From Vibrio cincinnatiensis (GTDB lineage: Bacteria > Pseudomonadota > Gammaproteobacteria > Enterobacterales > Vibrionaceae), in contig NZ_SGOM01000001.1 of the NCBI RefSeq assembly GCF_022113815.1, positions 62,001-126,000 of the forward strand: DNA of 64,000 nucleotides, in the 5' to 3' direction. This document shows, in pieces, positions 30,966-41,537 of the stretch (positions are counted from its first letter, which is position 1; each line of letters starts with the position of its first letter). Both the position numbers and the translations under genes were made by a program. The notes below the pieces were generated by a model, which made no database searches, was not told where the DNA came from, and saw only the letters and a program-made list of their open reading frames with translations.

Positions 30966-30997
30966 AACGGAAGGGGGTTACCCCTTCCGTTTTTTAT
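30966..30997 (+). terminator. Terminator after yidE
   Basis: Perfect 11-bp stem AACGGAAGGGG / CCCCTTCCGTT, loop GTTA, then TTTTTATTT. Confidence 0.92.
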
Positions 30998-31114
30998 TTA
31001 CGTGGCGGAGCTAAGTGATGGAGTTTCGCCATTAAAAAAGCATAGGTAAAACCTAGTGTTTTGGTCGGGTATTTGATAGTTTGCCATTAATTCCAGATAT
31101 TAAGAGAAATGATC

Positions 31115-32584
31115 ATGTCTGTTTGGCAAACAACGAATTTAAGTCATCGTTACTGCTCCCTTCCTGAAGTTTTTTATCGTCGTGTCAATCCTCAGCCAGT
31201 TGCAAATCCGCATTGGGTCATGTGGAACCGTGAGCTTGCCGAACAATTGTGTCTCCCCAGCATTCCTCATGATGAGTTATTGGCCAACTTTTCTGGACAG
31301 TCAATACCGGATCTATTTCAGCCAATTGCTATGAAATATGCCGGTCATCAGTTTGGTATTTATAATCCAGACTTAGGTGATGGCCGCGGCGTGCTTTTGG
31401 CTGAAATTGAAAGCCTTTCAGGTGAGGTATTCGATCTTCATCTGAAAGGGGCTGGGCTGACGCCTTTTTCTCGAATGGGGGATGGAAGGGCTGTATTACG
31501 CTCCACCATTCGAGAATATTTATGCAGTGAAGCAATGGCTGGCCTTGGTATTGCAACAACTCGAGCACTTGCCATGATCAATAGCGACACTCCTGTTTAT
31601 CGTGAACAACCTGAACAAGGAGCATTACTTGTCCGAGTAACACAAAGCCATATTCGTTTCGGTCACTTTGAACACTTTTTTTATACCCAACAGATAGATA
31701 AACTTCGTTTATTGGCTGATAAGGTGATTGAGTGGCATTTTTCTGATTGCCAACAAGAGGAACAGCCTTATCTGGCATGGTTTAAACTGGTTGTTGAGAG
31801 AACCGCTAAAATGATCGCTCAATGGCAAGCGGTGGGCTTTGCACACGGCGTAATGAATACTGACAACATGTCTATTCTTGGACAAACGTTTGACTACGGT
31901 CCTTTTGGTTTTCTTGATGACTATGAACCGGGTTTTATCTGCAATCACTCTGACTATCAAGGGCGTTATGCCTTCGATCAACAGCCACGAATAGGATTAT
32001 GGAACCTCTCTGCGCTGGGCTATGCACTCTCGCCGTTGATTGAACGCCAAGATATTGAAGATACACTTCATCAGTATGAAGTTCGATATCGTGATTATTT
32101 TAGTACCTTGATGCGACAGAAATTAGGTTTGCAGACGAAGCTCCCGCAAGACAGTGAATGCTTTGAACAGCTTTTCCAGTTATTAGCCTCGAATCGGGTC
32201 GACTACACGCGTTTTTTTCGACAACTGTCTCACTTAGATTGGACCAGTGAACAGGAGGTTTTAGATTTAATTGTGGATAGGCAAGCTGGACGAACTTGGT
32301 TAGACCGTTATCTTGCTCGTTGCCAAGAAGAAAAAAATGATCAAGGGCTGGCGATAACTTGTCATGAGCGTTGTTTGGCGATGAGGCAAGTCAACCCCAA
32401 ATATATTTTGCGTAATTATCTAGCACATCATGCAATTGAGCAGGCCAAGCAGGGAAACTATCGTGAAATTGAAACGCTTACACAGGTATTGAAGCGCCCT
32501 TTTGATGAACAACCCGAATATGAACAGTATGCGAGATTACCACCAGAGTGGGGTAAAACACTCACTATTAGCTGTTCTTCGTAG
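31115..32584 (+). CDS. selO: Protein adenylyltransferase SelO (YdiU)
   Basis: Pseudokinase-fold enzyme that transfers AMP from ATP to Ser/Thr/Tyr of target proteins, linked to redox stress. Family motifs: [40 protein letters not shown] and [20 protein letters not shown] (the metal-binding Asn/Asp region). The C-terminal [15 protein letters not shown] is also conserved. Length is 489 residues from 31115, close to other SelO proteins. The ATG at 31115 is 8 bases after GAG and favoured over one at 31109. It has its own transcript after the yidE terminator. Confidence 0.95.
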   Translation: MSVWQTTNLSHRYCSLPEVFYRRVNPQPVANPHWVMWNRELAEQLCLPSIPHDELLANFSGQSIPDLFQPIAMKYAGHQFGIYNPDLGDGRGVLLAEIESLSGEVFDLHLKGAGLTPFSRMGDGRAVLRSTIREYLCSEAMAGLGIATTRALAMINSDTPVYREQPEQGALLVRVTQSHIRFGHFEHFFYTQQIDKLRLLADKVIEWHFSDCQQEEQPYLAWFKLVVERTAKMIAQWQAVGFAHGVMNTDNMSILGQTFDYGPFGFLDDYEPGFICNHSDYQGRYAFDQQPRIGLWNLSALGYALSPLIERQDIEDTLHQYEVRYRDYFSTLMRQKLGLQTKLPQDSECFEQLFQLLASNRVDYTRFFRQLSHLDWTSEQEVLDLIVDRQAGRTWLDRYLARCQEEKNDQGLAITCHERCLAMRQVNPKYILRNYLAHHAIEQAKQGNYREIETLTQVLKRPFDEQPEYEQYARLPPEWGKTLTISCSS

Positions 32585-32676
32585 ATGGGCGGAGGTTTCA
32601 ATGGCCGCGCCTCTGTTCCACAAAATAAGAGCAAGATCTCTTTTTAAGAATTTGGATAAAAAAAAGCCTCGATTCT

Positions 32677-32704
32677 CTTGAAAAAGCCTTTATTGTCCCC
32701 ATTT
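32677..32704 (+). promoter_or_regulatory. Sigma-32-type promoter upstream of tig
   Basis: CTTGAAA (32677-32683), 13 bases, then CCCCATTT (32697-32704): a near-perfect heat-shock promoter match on the plus strand. The next plus-strand gene is tig, about 340 bases away, implying a long leader. Confidence 0.6.
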
Positions 32705-32983
32705 CAACTCCCATGGTTTTAAGTGTTTGATGAATTTTTTAGCACTTAGGCAAGTTTTGACAGATTCACTGGCTATGATTTTGGGTTTAACTCGACAGGA
32801 AATGCCCAGATCGGTAGAATGTCACGTCTAAATTTTTGCCCTGAGACTAATCAGAGATACCTTTATTCGGCGCAAATCGGCAAAGATATCACTTATTAGT
32901 CCGATATTAAGGCTTATTCAGCTGAGATATCGATGCTCAATATTTATCATTTAAGTGTTCAATCGAGCACAACACAAGGATGC

Positions 32984-33028
32984 AGCCAATCACTGTATTG
33001 GCTCATGATGCTCAGGAATACTGAGCCA
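32984..33028 (+). promoter_or_regulatory. Competing hairpins in the tig leader
   Basis: Stem A pairs AGCCAAT (32984-32990) with ATTGGCT (32997-33003). Stem C pairs GCTCAG (33010-33015) with CTGAGC (33021-33026). Stem B pairs TGGCTCA (32999-33005) with TGAGCCA (33022-33028) and cannot coexist with A or C. The group ends 5 bases before the tig ribosome site (TGAGGT, 33033-33038). Confidence 0.55.
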
Positions 33029-33047
33029 GTTTTGAGGTTTATAAACA

Positions 33048-34349
33048 ATGCAAGTTACTGTTGAAACGCTAGAAGGCCTAGAGCGCCGTCTCAATATTAC
33101 TGTTCCAGCTGCAAACATCGAAGATGCGGTGACAGCGGAACTACGCAACATCGCAAAGAACCGTCGTTTCGATGGTTTCCGTAAAGGCAAAGTGCCAATG
33201 AAGATGGTTGCTAAGATGTACGGCAAAGCAGTACGTCAAGATGTATTGGGTGAAGTGATGCAGCGTCACTTTATCGAAGCGATCGTGAAAGAGAAAATCA
33301 ACCCAGCTGGCGCGCCAACCTTTGCTCCTGTTGAAAATGAAGCGGATAAAGACCTTGTATTTACCGCAACTTTTGAAGTTTACCCAGAAGTTGAGCTAAA
33401 AGGTCTAGAAAATATCACAGTAGAAAAACCAGCCGCAGAAGTGACGGATGCAGATGTGGCTGAAATGCTAGAGACGCTTCGCAAGCAACAAGCAACATGG
33501 GTTGAAGTTGACGAAGCTGCGGCAGAAGGTACGCGTGTTTCTATCGATTTCGTTGGTTCTATCGACGGTGAAGAATTTGAAGGCGGTAAAGCTGATAATT
33601 TCCCACTAGAAATGGGTGCTGGTCGTATGATTCCTGGTTTTGAAGACGGTATCGTTGGCAAAACGAAAGGAATGGAATTTGAAATCGACGTTAACTTCCC
33701 TGAAGATTACCACGCAGAAAACCTAAAAGGTAAAGCAGCGAAGTTTGCAATCAAAATTAACAAAGTTGAAGCACGTGAACTACCAGAAATGAACGATGAG
33801 TTTGTGGCTAAGTTTGGTGTGGCTGAAGGCGGGCTTGAAGGTTTGAAAGCAGAAGTTCGTAAAAACATGGAGCGTGAACTTAAACAAGCAATCAAAACTC
33901 GAGTAAAAGAGCAAGCGATTGAAGGTTTAGTGAAAGAGAATGAAATTCTTGTCCCTTCTGCACTGGTTGATCAAGAAATCAATGTATTGCGTCAACAAGC
34001 AGCTCAACGTTTTGGCGGAAACATGGATGCTGCAAATCAGCTACCTCGTGAGCTATTTGAAGAGCAAGCCAAACGTCGTGTCGTTGTGGGCCTTCTATTG
34101 GGTGAAGTGATACGTACGCAAGAACTGAAAGCGGATGAAGATAAAGTAAAAGCACTCATTGATGAAATGGCGACTGCTTATGAAGATCCATCAGAAGTAA
34201 TTGCTTACTATCAACAAAATGAGCAAATGATGAATAATATGCGTAACGTGGCTCTTGAAGAGCAAGCGATTGACGCGATCATTGCTAAAGCAAAAGTGAC
34301 GGAAAAAACGGTTAGCTTCAATGAGCTAATGAATCCAGAAGCGGCTTGA
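33048..34349 (+). CDS. tig: Trigger factor
   Basis: Ribosome-bound chaperone and peptidyl-prolyl isomerase that meets nascent chains at the exit tunnel. N-terminal ribosome-binding domain with the signature [12 protein letters not shown] (about 43-55); FKBP-like PPIase domain at about 155-245 ([20 protein letters not shown]); C-terminal arm domain to residue 433. Length is normal. The codon use is strongly biased, as expected for a highly expressed gene. Gene order tig-clpP-clpX-lon-hupB-ppiD is that of E. coli and Vibrio. Confidence 0.98.
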   Translation: MQVTVETLEGLERRLNITVPAANIEDAVTAELRNIAKNRRFDGFRKGKVPMKMVAKMYGKAVRQDVLGEVMQRHFIEAIVKEKINPAGAPTFAPVENEADKDLVFTATFEVYPEVELKGLENITVEKPAAEVTDADVAEMLETLRKQQATWVEVDEAAAEGTRVSIDFVGSIDGEEFEGGKADNFPLEMGAGRMIPGFEDGIVGKTKGMEFEIDVNFPEDYHAENLKGKAAKFAIKINKVEARELPEMNDEFVAKFGVAEGGLEGLKAEVRKNMERELKQAIKTRVKEQAIEGLVKENEILVPSALVDQEINVLRQQAAQRFGGNMDAANQLPRELFEEQAKRRVVVGLLLGEVIRTQELKADEDKVKALIDEMATAYEDPSEVIAYYQQNEQMMNNMRNVALEEQAIDAIIAKAKVTEKTVSFNELMNPEAA

Positions 34350-34401
34350 TTTAAGCAAGTTGTCACGTAGAAAGGTTGACGAAACATCAACACTTCTGCT
34401 A

Positions 34402-34437
34402 ACAATGGTCCGTGTGATGCCCATCATTCGGGCCATT
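34402..34437 (+). terminator. Hairpin between tig and clpP
   Basis: AATGGTCCG and CGGGCCATT pair (one G-U) around a loop of about 16 bases, followed by TTATTTTAG. It probably gives partial termination after tig. Confidence 0.6.
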
Positions 34438-34459
34438 TATTTTAGGGACACAAGACTAT

Positions 34460-35086
34460 ATGAGCTACCAAGAAAAAAATGCAATGTCGCCAATAATTGA
34501 TGCGCTCGTACCCATGGTGGTAGAACAAACATCTCGTGGTGAGCGTTCATATGACATCTATTCTCGTCTATTAAAAGACAGAGTGATTTTTTTGACCGGT
34601 CAAGTAGAAGATCACATGGCAAACCTTGTCGTGGCTCAACTGCTTTTCTTAGAATCTGAAAATCCTGATAAAGATATTTTCCTATATATAAACTCTCCGG
34701 GTGGCAGTGTCACTGCAGGTATGTCTATTTATGACACCATGCAGTTTATCAAGCCGAATGTGAGTACTTTATGTATTGGGCAAGCTTGTTCGATGGGGGC
34801 TTTTTTGCTCGCTGGTGGCGCGCCAGGTAAACGTTATGTTTTACCAAATTCTCGCGTAATGATTCACCAACCATTAGGTGGCTTCCAAGGGCAAGCATCT
34901 GATATTCAAATTCATGCTCAAGAAATTCTTAGCATTAAGAATAAACTCAATACCTTATTGGCTGAACATACAGGCCAACCACTTGAAGTGATTGAGCGCG
35001 ATACGGATCGTGATAACTTCATGTCAGCAGATCAAGCAGTAGAATACGGCTTGGTGGATGCAGTGTTAACTCATCGTGGTGAATAA
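34460..35086 (+). CDS. clpP: ATP-dependent Clp protease proteolytic subunit
   Basis: Serine peptidase forming the tetradecameric chamber of ClpXP and ClpAP. Catalytic Ser lies in [12 protein letters not shown], His in [10 protein letters not shown], and Asp in the [11 protein letters not shown] region. Length 208 residues includes a short N-terminal propeptide ([17 protein letters not shown]). It stands directly before its unfoldase partner clpX (84-base gap). Confidence 0.98.
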   Translation: MSYQEKNAMSPIIDALVPMVVEQTSRGERSYDIYSRLLKDRVIFLTGQVEDHMANLVVAQLLFLESENPDKDIFLYINSPGGSVTAGMSIYDTMQFIKPNVSTLCIGQACSMGAFLLAGGAPGKRYVLPNSRVMIHQPLGGFQGQASDIQIHAQEILSIKNKLNTLLAEHTGQPLEVIERDTDRDNFMSADQAVEYGLVDAVLTHRGE

Positions 35087-35169
35087 CCATTGTGATAATT
35101 GGTTAACGCAATTTAGTGTAAATTGTTATACACTGAAACCATAAAGAGTAAAGGCTAAGAGGTTAGCGA

Positions 35170-36450
35170 ATGACAGATAAAAGCAAAGAGGGTGGTAGTA
35201 GTAAACTACTGTACTGCTCTTTCTGTGGCAAAAGCCAGCACGAAGTTCGCAAGCTAATCGCCGGTCCTTCAGTATACATTTGTGATGAATGTGTCGATCT
35301 TTGTAACGATATTATTCGTGAAGAGATCAAAGATGTTTTACCGAAGAAAGAGTCGTCGGCGTTACCTACGCCACGTGATATTCGAGAACATCTTGATGAC
35401 TATGTGATTGGCCAAGAACACGCGAAAAAAGTGCTTGCGGTTGCGGTATATAACCACTACAAGCGTTTACGTAACGGTGACACAACGAGTGATGGTGTGG
35501 AGCTAGGCAAGAGTAATATTTTGCTTATTGGCCCAACAGGAAGTGGTAAAACACTACTTGCTGAAACTTTGGCTCGCTTTTTAGACGTTCCGTTTACGAT
35601 GGCAGATGCCACTACACTAACTGAAGCCGGTTATGTGGGCGAGGATGTTGAAAATATCATCCAGAAACTGCTGCAAAAATGTGACTATGATGTCGCTAAA
35701 GCAGAACGCGGTATTGTTTATATCGATGAGATTGACAAAATTTCACGTAAAGCTGAAAACCCATCGATCACTCGGGATGTCTCTGGGGAAGGGGTTCAGC
35801 AGGCGTTACTAAAATTAGTGGAAGGGACGGTGGCTTCCGTTCCTCCGCAAGGTGGGCGTAAGCATCCTCAGCAAGAGTTTTTGCAAGTGGATACGTCGAA
35901 AATCCTCTTTATCTGTGGCGGTGCATTTGCTGGCCTAGATAAAGTGATTGAGCAGCGTGTAGCGAAAGGCACCGGAATTGGCTTTGGCGCAGAAGTTCGT
36001 TCAAAAGATAGCAGTAAATCTTTAAGTGAACTCTTTACCCAAGTTGAGCCAGAAGATTTGGTGAAATATGGATTGATTCCAGAATTTATTGGTCGTTTGC
36101 CTGTAACTGCAACGTTGACTGAACTGGATGAAGAAGCCTTAATTCAAATTTTATGTGAGCCGAAAAACGCACTGACCAAACAGTATGCTGCTCTTTTTGA
36201 GCTAGAAGAAACTGAACTAGAATTTCGTGAAGATGCTCTACGTGCAATCGCGGCTAAAGCGATGAAACGTAAAACTGGTGCACGTGGTCTACGTTCTATT
36301 CTTGAAAACGTATTGTTAGAAACCATGTATGAATTGCCGTCGATGACAGACGTTGAGAAAGTTGTCATTGATGAGTCAGTGATAAATGGTGAGTCAGAAC
36401 CTTTGCTCATTTACGCAGGAAATGAGAATCAAGCCGCAGGCGCTGAATAA
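35170..36450 (+). CDS. clpX: ATP-dependent Clp protease unfoldase ClpX
   Basis: AAA+ unfoldase that recognises tagged substrates, including SsrA-tagged proteins, and feeds ClpP. N-terminal zinc-binding domain with CSFCGKSQ and CDECVDLC; Walker A GPTGSGKT (about 121-128); Walker [10 protein letters not shown]; the ClpP-docking IGF loop in [11 protein letters not shown]. Length 426 residues. An AGAGG ribosome site precedes the start. It ends at a strong terminator before lon. Confidence 0.98.
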   Translation: MTDKSKEGGSSKLLYCSFCGKSQHEVRKLIAGPSVYICDECVDLCNDIIREEIKDVLPKKESSALPTPRDIREHLDDYVIGQEHAKKVLAVAVYNHYKRLRNGDTTSDGVELGKSNILLIGPTGSGKTLLAETLARFLDVPFTMADATTLTEAGYVGEDVENIIQKLLQKCDYDVAKAERGIVYIDEIDKISRKAENPSITRDVSGEGVQQALLKLVEGTVASVPPQGGRKHPQQEFLQVDTSKILFICGGAFAGLDKVIEQRVAKGTGIGFGAEVRSKDSSKSLSELFTQVEPEDLVKYGLIPEFIGRLPVTATLTELDEEALIQILCEPKNALTKQYAALFELEETELEFREDALRAIAAKAMKRKTGARGLRSILENVLLETMYELPSMTDVEKVVIDESVINGESEPLLIYAGNENQAAGAE

Positions 36451-36471
36451 AAATTGTTCAACTATTTTAAA

Positions 36472-36497
36472 AGGAGGCTGTCAAGCCTCCTTTTTTT
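36472..36497 (+). terminator. Terminator after clpX
   Basis: 8-bp stem AGGAGGCT / AGCCTCCT with loop GTCA, followed by a run of T. Confidence 0.93.
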
Positions 36498-36505
36498 AAT
36501 TCTGT

Positions 36506-36534
36506 CATTGAATCCAGTCTGTTAGCCCCCATAT
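36506..36534 (+). promoter_or_regulatory. Sigma-32-type promoter of lon
   Basis: CATTGAA (36506-36512), 14 bases, then CCCCATAT (36527-36534), 35 bases before the lon start. lon is a classic sigma-32 gene in E. coli, which supports the call. Confidence 0.75.
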
Positions 36535-36569
36535 ACTGCGATATACATAAAAGCGGAAGAGAGAATAAT

Positions 36570-38921
36570 ATGAACTTGGAACGTTCCGAGCGTATTGAGA
36601 TCCCAGTACTACCTCTACGTGATGTGGTGGTGTACCCACATATGGTCATTCCTCTGTTTGTTGGCCGTGAAAAATCCATTCAGTGCTTAGAAGCGGCAAT
36701 GGACAACAACAAGCAAGTGCTTCTGGTTGCTCAAAAGCAAGCAGAAACCGATGAGCCGAAAGTTTCTGATCTATTTGAAGTGGGAACCGTGGCGACCATC
36801 CTTCAATTGTTGAAACTACCAGATGGTACGGTCAAAGTCTTAGTTGAAGGTCAGCAGCGCGCAAAAATCAATCAATTTCATGAGGGTGATTTTTTCTCAG
36901 CCGAAGCTGAGTATTTATTGACACCTGAGCTGGATGATAAAGAACAAGAAGTGGTTGTGCGTAGCGCAATCAATCAGTTTGAAGGTTTTATCAAACTGAA
37001 TAAAAAAATTCCCCCAGAAGTCCTGACATCACTGAATGGCATTGATGAAGCCGCTCGCCTTGCTGATACGATTGCTGCCCATATGCCACTAAAATTGGTG
37101 GATAAGCAACAGGTGTTAGAAATTTTAGATGTGGCCGAACGTCTAGAATTTTTGATGGGGCAGATGGAGTCAGAAATCGATCTGCTGCAAGTTGAAAAGC
37201 GTATCCGTACCCGCGTTAAAAAGCAGATGGAAAAATCTCAGCGAGAGTACTATTTGAATGAGCAAATGAAAGCGATTCAGAAAGAACTCGGTGAGATGGA
37301 TGATGCTCCTGATGAATTTGAAGCTTTGCAGCAGAAAATTGAAGACTCGAAAATGCCAAAAGAGGCACGTGAGAAAACAGAGCAAGAACTGCAAAAATTA
37401 AAAATGATGTCCCCCATGTCTGCGGAAGCGACGGTGGTACGCAGCTATATTGATTGGATGGTGAGTGTTCCTTGGACGAAACGTTCTAAGGTTAAAAAAG
37501 ATCTATCAAAAGCGGAAGAAATCCTTAATGCGGATCACTATGGTTTAGAGCGGGTGAAAGAACGTATTCTGGAATACCTCGCGGTTCAAAGCCGGATCAA
37601 CAAACTGAAAGGGCCTATTCTATGCTTGGTTGGGCCTCCAGGGGTTGGTAAAACTTCATTAGGTCGCTCTATCGCTGCGGCTACAGGCCGTAAATATGTT
37701 CGCATGGCATTGGGTGGGGTTCGTGATGAAGCAGAAATTCGCGGTCATCGTCGAACTTATATTGGCTCATTACCGGGTAAATTGATTCAAAAAATGGCAA
37801 AAGTTGGTGTTAAAAACCCGCTATTTTTATTAGATGAAATCGATAAAATGTCTTCAGATATGCGCGGAGACCCGGCTTCTGCTTTATTAGAAGTATTAGA
37901 TCCAGAGCAAAATAACTCGTTCAATGATCATTATTTGGAAGTGGATTACGATTTATCCGATGTAATGTTTGTTGCTACATCGAACTCGATGAATATTCCA
38001 GGGCCTCTGTTAGACCGGATGGAAGTCATCCGTTTATCTGGCTATACCGAAGATGAAAAACTCAATATTGCTAAGCGTCACTTGGTGAATAAGCAAATTG
38101 AACGAAATGGCTTGAAACCGAGTGAGATCATCATCGAAGATTCAGCCATCATTGGCATCATTCGTTACTATACTCGGGAAGCTGGGGTTCGTGGCCTTGA
38201 ACGAGAAATTTCAAAAATCTGCCGCAAAGCGGTGAAAAAGATTTTGCTTAATACGGATGTGAAAACCGTCACCGTTAACCAAGAAAACCTGAAAGAATTT
38301 TTAGGCGTGCAACGTTTTGATTACGGTAAAGCGGATGACAGTAATCGTATCGGTCAAGTCACTGGGCTAGCGTGGACTGAAGTGGGAGGTGATCTCCTTA
38401 CTATTGAAACGCAGTCAATGCCAGGCAAAGGTAAGCTGACACAAACGGGTTCTCTAGGCGATGTGATGCAAGAGTCCATTCAGGCAGCCATGACTGTTGT
38501 ACGTTCTCGTGCTGATAAACTGGGCATTAATGGTGACTTCTATGAGAAGAAAGATATCCATGTCCATGTTCCTGAAGGTGCGACACCGAAGGATGGCCCT
38601 AGCGCGGGTATCGCTATGTGTACAGCGTTAGTTTCTAGCCTAACGGGAAATCCGGTCAAAGCGGAAGTGGCCATGACTGGAGAAATCACACTGCGTGGTG
38701 AAGTGTTACCGATTGGTGGATTGAAAGAAAAACTGCTAGCCGCGCATCGTGGTGGCATCAAAACCGTTCTGATTCCTAAAGATAATGAGCGAGATTTAGA
38801 AGAAATTCCAGATAATGTTATCGCAGATCTTCAAGTCATTCCCGTGCAGTGGATTGATGAAGTCTTGCATGTTGCATTAGAAAAAGACCCAAGTGGCGTC
38901 AGTTTCGCAGCGGTAAAATAG
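36570..38921 (+). CDS. lon: Lon protease
   Basis: Cytoplasmic ATP-dependent protease for misfolded and short-lived regulatory proteins. N-terminal substrate-recognition domain about 1-310, Walker [10 protein letters not shown] (about 356-364), Walker [10 protein letters not shown]. The protease domain has catalytic Ser in [11 protein letters not shown] and Lys in [14 protein letters not shown]. Length 783 residues (E. coli 784). It has its own heat-shock-type promoter, between terminators at 36472-36497 and 38951-38989. Confidence 0.98.
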   Translation: MNLERSERIEIPVLPLRDVVVYPHMVIPLFVGREKSIQCLEAAMDNNKQVLLVAQKQAETDEPKVSDLFEVGTVATILQLLKLPDGTVKVLVEGQQRAKINQFHEGDFFSAEAEYLLTPELDDKEQEVVVRSAINQFEGFIKLNKKIPPEVLTSLNGIDEAARLADTIAAHMPLKLVDKQQVLEILDVAERLEFLMGQMESEIDLLQVEKRIRTRVKKQMEKSQREYYLNEQMKAIQKELGEMDDAPDEFEALQQKIEDSKMPKEAREKTEQELQKLKMMSPMSAEATVVRSYIDWMVSVPWTKRSKVKKDLSKAEEILNADHYGLERVKERILEYLAVQSRINKLKGPILCLVGPPGVGKTSLGRSIAAATGRKYVRMALGGVRDEAEIRGHRRTYIGSLPGKLIQKMAKVGVKNPLFLLDEIDKMSSDMRGDPASALLEVLDPEQNNSFNDHYLEVDYDLSDVMFVATSNSMNIPGPLLDRMEVIRLSGYTEDEKLNIAKRHLVNKQIERNGLKPSEIIIEDSAIIGIIRYYTREAGVRGLEREISKICRKAVKKILLNTDVKTVTVNQENLKEFLGVQRFDYGKADDSNRIGQVTGLAWTEVGGDLLTIETQSMPGKGKLTQTGSLGDVMQESIQAAMTVVRSRADKLGINGDFYEKKDIHVHVPEGATPKDGPSAGIAMCTALVSSLTGNPVKAEVAMTGEITLRGEVLPIGGLKEKLLAAHRGGIKTVLIPKDNERDLEEIPDNVIADLQVIPVQWIDEVLHVALEKDPSGVSFAAVK

Positions 38922-38950
38922 TGATATGCAGCAAAAATAAGTAAAAGATT

Positions 38951-38989
38951 ACGCTGATAGGTAGAAAAAGGCTTGTCAGCGTTTTTTTT
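38951..38989 (+). terminator. Terminator after lon
   Basis: ACGCTGA (38951-38957) pairs with TCAGCGT (38976-38982), followed by a run of eight T. Confidence 0.85.
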
Positions 38990-39115
38990 GAGAGCTAACG
39001 TTACTGACTATGGCTTAAGCCCAGTTGTCACAAGGCTTTAAGCCTGTTTTTAATATTAATGGAACGAAATCGGCACCGAACAAAATAATAACTTGGTGAC
39101 CAAAGGGGAATCACA

Positions 39116-39388
39116 GTGAATAAGACACAATTAGTAGAAAAAATCGCAGCTGACGCTGATATCTCAAAAGCATCAGCAGGTCGTGCTCTTGATGCATTTA
39201 TTGAAGCGGTTAGCGATACTCTTCAGTCTGGCGATCAGGTAGCATTAGTCGGCTTTGGTACATTTTCAGTTCGAACTCGTGCAGCGCGTACTGGCCGTAA
39301 CCCAAAAACGGGTGAAGAGATTCAAATCGCTGAAGCAAAAGTACCCGCTTTTAAAGCGGGTAAAGCATTAAAAGATGCTTGTAACTAA
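39116..39388 (+). CDS. hupB: DNA-binding protein HU-beta
   Basis: 90-residue nucleoid protein that bends DNA without strong sequence preference. Signature region [20 protein letters not shown] (DNA-binding arm) and C-terminal [15 protein letters not shown]. It is GTG-started (gtgaataagacaca) behind an AAAGGGGAAT ribosome site. Position after lon and before ppiD matches E. coli. Confidence 0.97.
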   Translation: MNKTQLVEKIAADADISKASAGRALDAFIEAVSDTLQSGDQVALVGFGTFSVRTRAARTGRNPKTGEEIQIAEAKVPAFKAGKALKDACN

Positions 39389-39442
39389 TTGAGTTACTTT
39401 TTTGCTGTTTCTTAGCAAATTTAATTCGAACCTTTTGAAATT

Positions 39443-39473
39443 ATGCGCATCATACTGATGCGCATTTCTTTTT
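39443..39473 (+). terminator. Terminator after hupB
   Basis: Perfect 9-bp stem ATGCGCATC / GATGCGCAT with loop ATACT, then TTCTTTTTC. Confidence 0.9.
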
Positions 39474-39540
39474 CTGATATTATCGCGCTATTCAATTTTG
39501 GCTGAAGTGTGTTACTTCAAACCCGGAGAGCAGTAAAACT

Positions 39541-41400
39541 ATGATGGATCGATTACGCGAGGGCGTGAACAGCATCGCGGTAAAAATTATCCTAGGATTA
39601 ATTATCCTTTCTTTTATCTTTGCTGGGGTAGGCAACTACCTAATTAGTGGCAGTAACAATGCGGCGGCGAAAGTCGGTGGCATTGATATTGGCCGAGGAG
39701 AGTTTGAGCAAGCTTATCAAAATGAACGGAGTCGCATGCAAGCTCAGCTTGGTGATTATTTCTCTAACTTATTAGCCGATCCTAATTACGTTACCTTATT
39801 CCGAAAATCTGTACTTGATAATTTAATTAACGATCTTTTGATTGAGCAGCATGCACAATCCCTAGGACTAAGAGTGAGCGATGAACAAGTTCGCCAAATG
39901 ATCCTAACTATGCCGGAGTTTCAGTCAGAAGGACGCTTCGATCAAGATCTTTATCAATCGGCATTACGTCGTGCCGGATTTACTCCTGAAGGATTTGCAC
40001 AATACTTACGTCGTAATTTAGTGCGTAATCAATTGATGACAGCACTGCAAAGCAGCGAGTTTACTTTAGATGGTGAAGTTGATGCTCAGAGTGCTTTAAT
40101 CACTCAACAACGTGAAATTCGTACTATTACTTTGCCAACTGCTTCTTTTGCTCGATCTGTTGAGCTAACAGACGAGGAAATTGAGCAGTATTATCAGCAA
40201 AATGATGAGCGCTATACTCGCCCAGAGCAGATGAAAATCTCTTATATCGAGCTTGCAGCACAACAGCTAAAAGCTGCACTGCCTGTGAGTGATGAGCAAG
40301 TGAAAGCATACTATCAAGCCCATCAAGATAAATACGCTTCAGATGAACAGCGTAAAGTTCGCCATATTCTCGTTCAAGGTGATGATATTGCCGCAGCTCA
40401 AGCCATCCTTGATGAACTAAATGCAGGAGCAGATTTTTCTACCTTAGCCAAGCAAAAGTCACAAGATGTGGGAAGCTCAGAAGAGGGGGGGGATCTCGGT
40501 TGGATTGAACGTGGTACCATGGATTCGGCATTTGAAAGTGCTGCGTTTGCTCTACAGCAAGTTGGAGATATGACAGGCTTAGTGAAATCTGAATTTGGTT
40601 ATCACATCATCAAGCTTGATGCTCTTAAAGCGCCGGTTGTTCAACCTTTTGAGCAAGTGGCCGCACAAATTAAAGCTGAATTGCAAGATCAACAAGCGGT
40701 GGATAAGTTCTACCAACTGCAAACTGAGCTCGAAAAAGTGGCTTTTGAATCTCCAGATTCCTTGGATGAAGCTGCCAAGGTAGTTAATGCACAAATTCAG
40801 CGGACTGATTTCGTGTCAGTTAATGATGCTCCAGAACTGTTACGTAACCCTGCTGTAATGCAAGCATTGCAATCGCCAGAAGTAAAAGAAGATGGACTGA
40901 ATTCTGAAGTGATTGAGATTGCACCAGAGCATATTGTCGTTGTTCGAGTTGAAGAGTCACGTCCAGAAATTATTTTACCACTGGCAGAAGTGAGCGCGTC
41001 GATCGAAGCGAAACTTGTGCAACTAAAAGGTGAGCAAAAAGCGCTAGAACTAGCGACTCAACTGGTTAGTGGTTTACAAACTGGGGATGACAGCTTGCTT
41101 GCCGAGCATAGATTGGCTTTTAGTGGCGCTGAAAATATTGACCGAGGCGCTCCATTAGCCAATGTCGTTTTTTCTATGCCGAAACCTATGCAGGGTAAAC
41201 CCGTGTACACACAAGGGAAAGATCAGAACGGAAATGTGGTTGTCATTGCCTTAGATAAGGTTGAAACTCAGGTCGATGCCCAATATCGTGAGCAAATAGC
41301 TGCCCAGTTAGCACGCCTCGGTACTCAACAAGATCTAGATAGTGTACTGGGTGTACTACGTAAAAATACGAAGATTGAGTATTTCTCTGTGAATCAGTAA
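39541..41400 (+). CDS. ppiD: Periplasmic folding factor PpiD
   Basis: Membrane-anchored periplasmic chaperone near the SecYEG exit. The N-terminus has a short cytoplasmic part and one membrane helix (about 14-36). SurA-like N-terminal chaperone region follows. A parvulin domain spans about 262-358 (RKVRHILVQGDDIAAAQAIL, GWIERGTMDSAFESAAF and FGYHIIKLD). Length 619 residues. An eight-G run (40485-40492) encodes GGDLG in the parvulin domain. A CGGAGAG ribosome site precedes the ATG, 9 bases away. Confidence 0.96.
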   Translation: MMDRLREGVNSIAVKIILGLIILSFIFAGVGNYLISGSNNAAAKVGGIDIGRGEFEQAYQNERSRMQAQLGDYFSNLLADPNYVTLFRKSVLDNLINDLLIEQHAQSLGLRVSDEQVRQMILTMPEFQSEGRFDQDLYQSALRRAGFTPEGFAQYLRRNLVRNQLMTALQSSEFTLDGEVDAQSALITQQREIRTITLPTASFARSVELTDEEIEQYYQQNDERYTRPEQMKISYIELAAQQLKAALPVSDEQVKAYYQAHQDKYASDEQRKVRHILVQGDDIAAAQAILDELNAGADFSTLAKQKSQDVGSSEEGGDLGWIERGTMDSAFESAAFALQQVGDMTGLVKSEFGYHIIKLDALKAPVVQPFEQVAAQIKAELQDQQAVDKFYQLQTELEKVAFESPDSLDEAAKVVNAQIQRTDFVSVNDAPELLRNPAVMQALQSPEVKEDGLNSEVIEIAPEHIVVVRVEESRPEIILPLAEVSASIEAKLVQLKGEQKALELATQLVSGLQTGDDSLLAEHRLAFSGAENIDRGAPLANVVFSMPKPMQGKPVYTQGKDQNGNVVVIALDKVETQVDAQYREQIAAQLARLGTQQDLDSVLGVLRKNTKIEYFSVNQ

Positions 41401-41428
41401 TACACATCATGTAATTGATATGTTTGTT

Positions 41429-41456
41429 AAAATGGGCTGCTTTTGCAGCCCATTTT
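41429..41456 (+). terminator. Terminator after ppiD
   Basis: Perfect 12-bp stem AAAATGGGCTGC / GCAGCCCATTTT with loop TTTT, followed by ATTTTG. Confidence 0.92.
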
Positions 41457-41537
41457 ATTTTGTGCTTCTACTGGATTCGTTAGCTTCCTATTTCCCTTAA
41501 TATCAACCTTGTCACATACATAATCACAAGGAGAGTC

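Noticed and set aside
41480..41537. CRP-S site for competence control before comEA
   Set aside because: TCACA half-sites occur (about 41512-41530) but spacing and left halves do not fit TGTGA-N6-TCACA.
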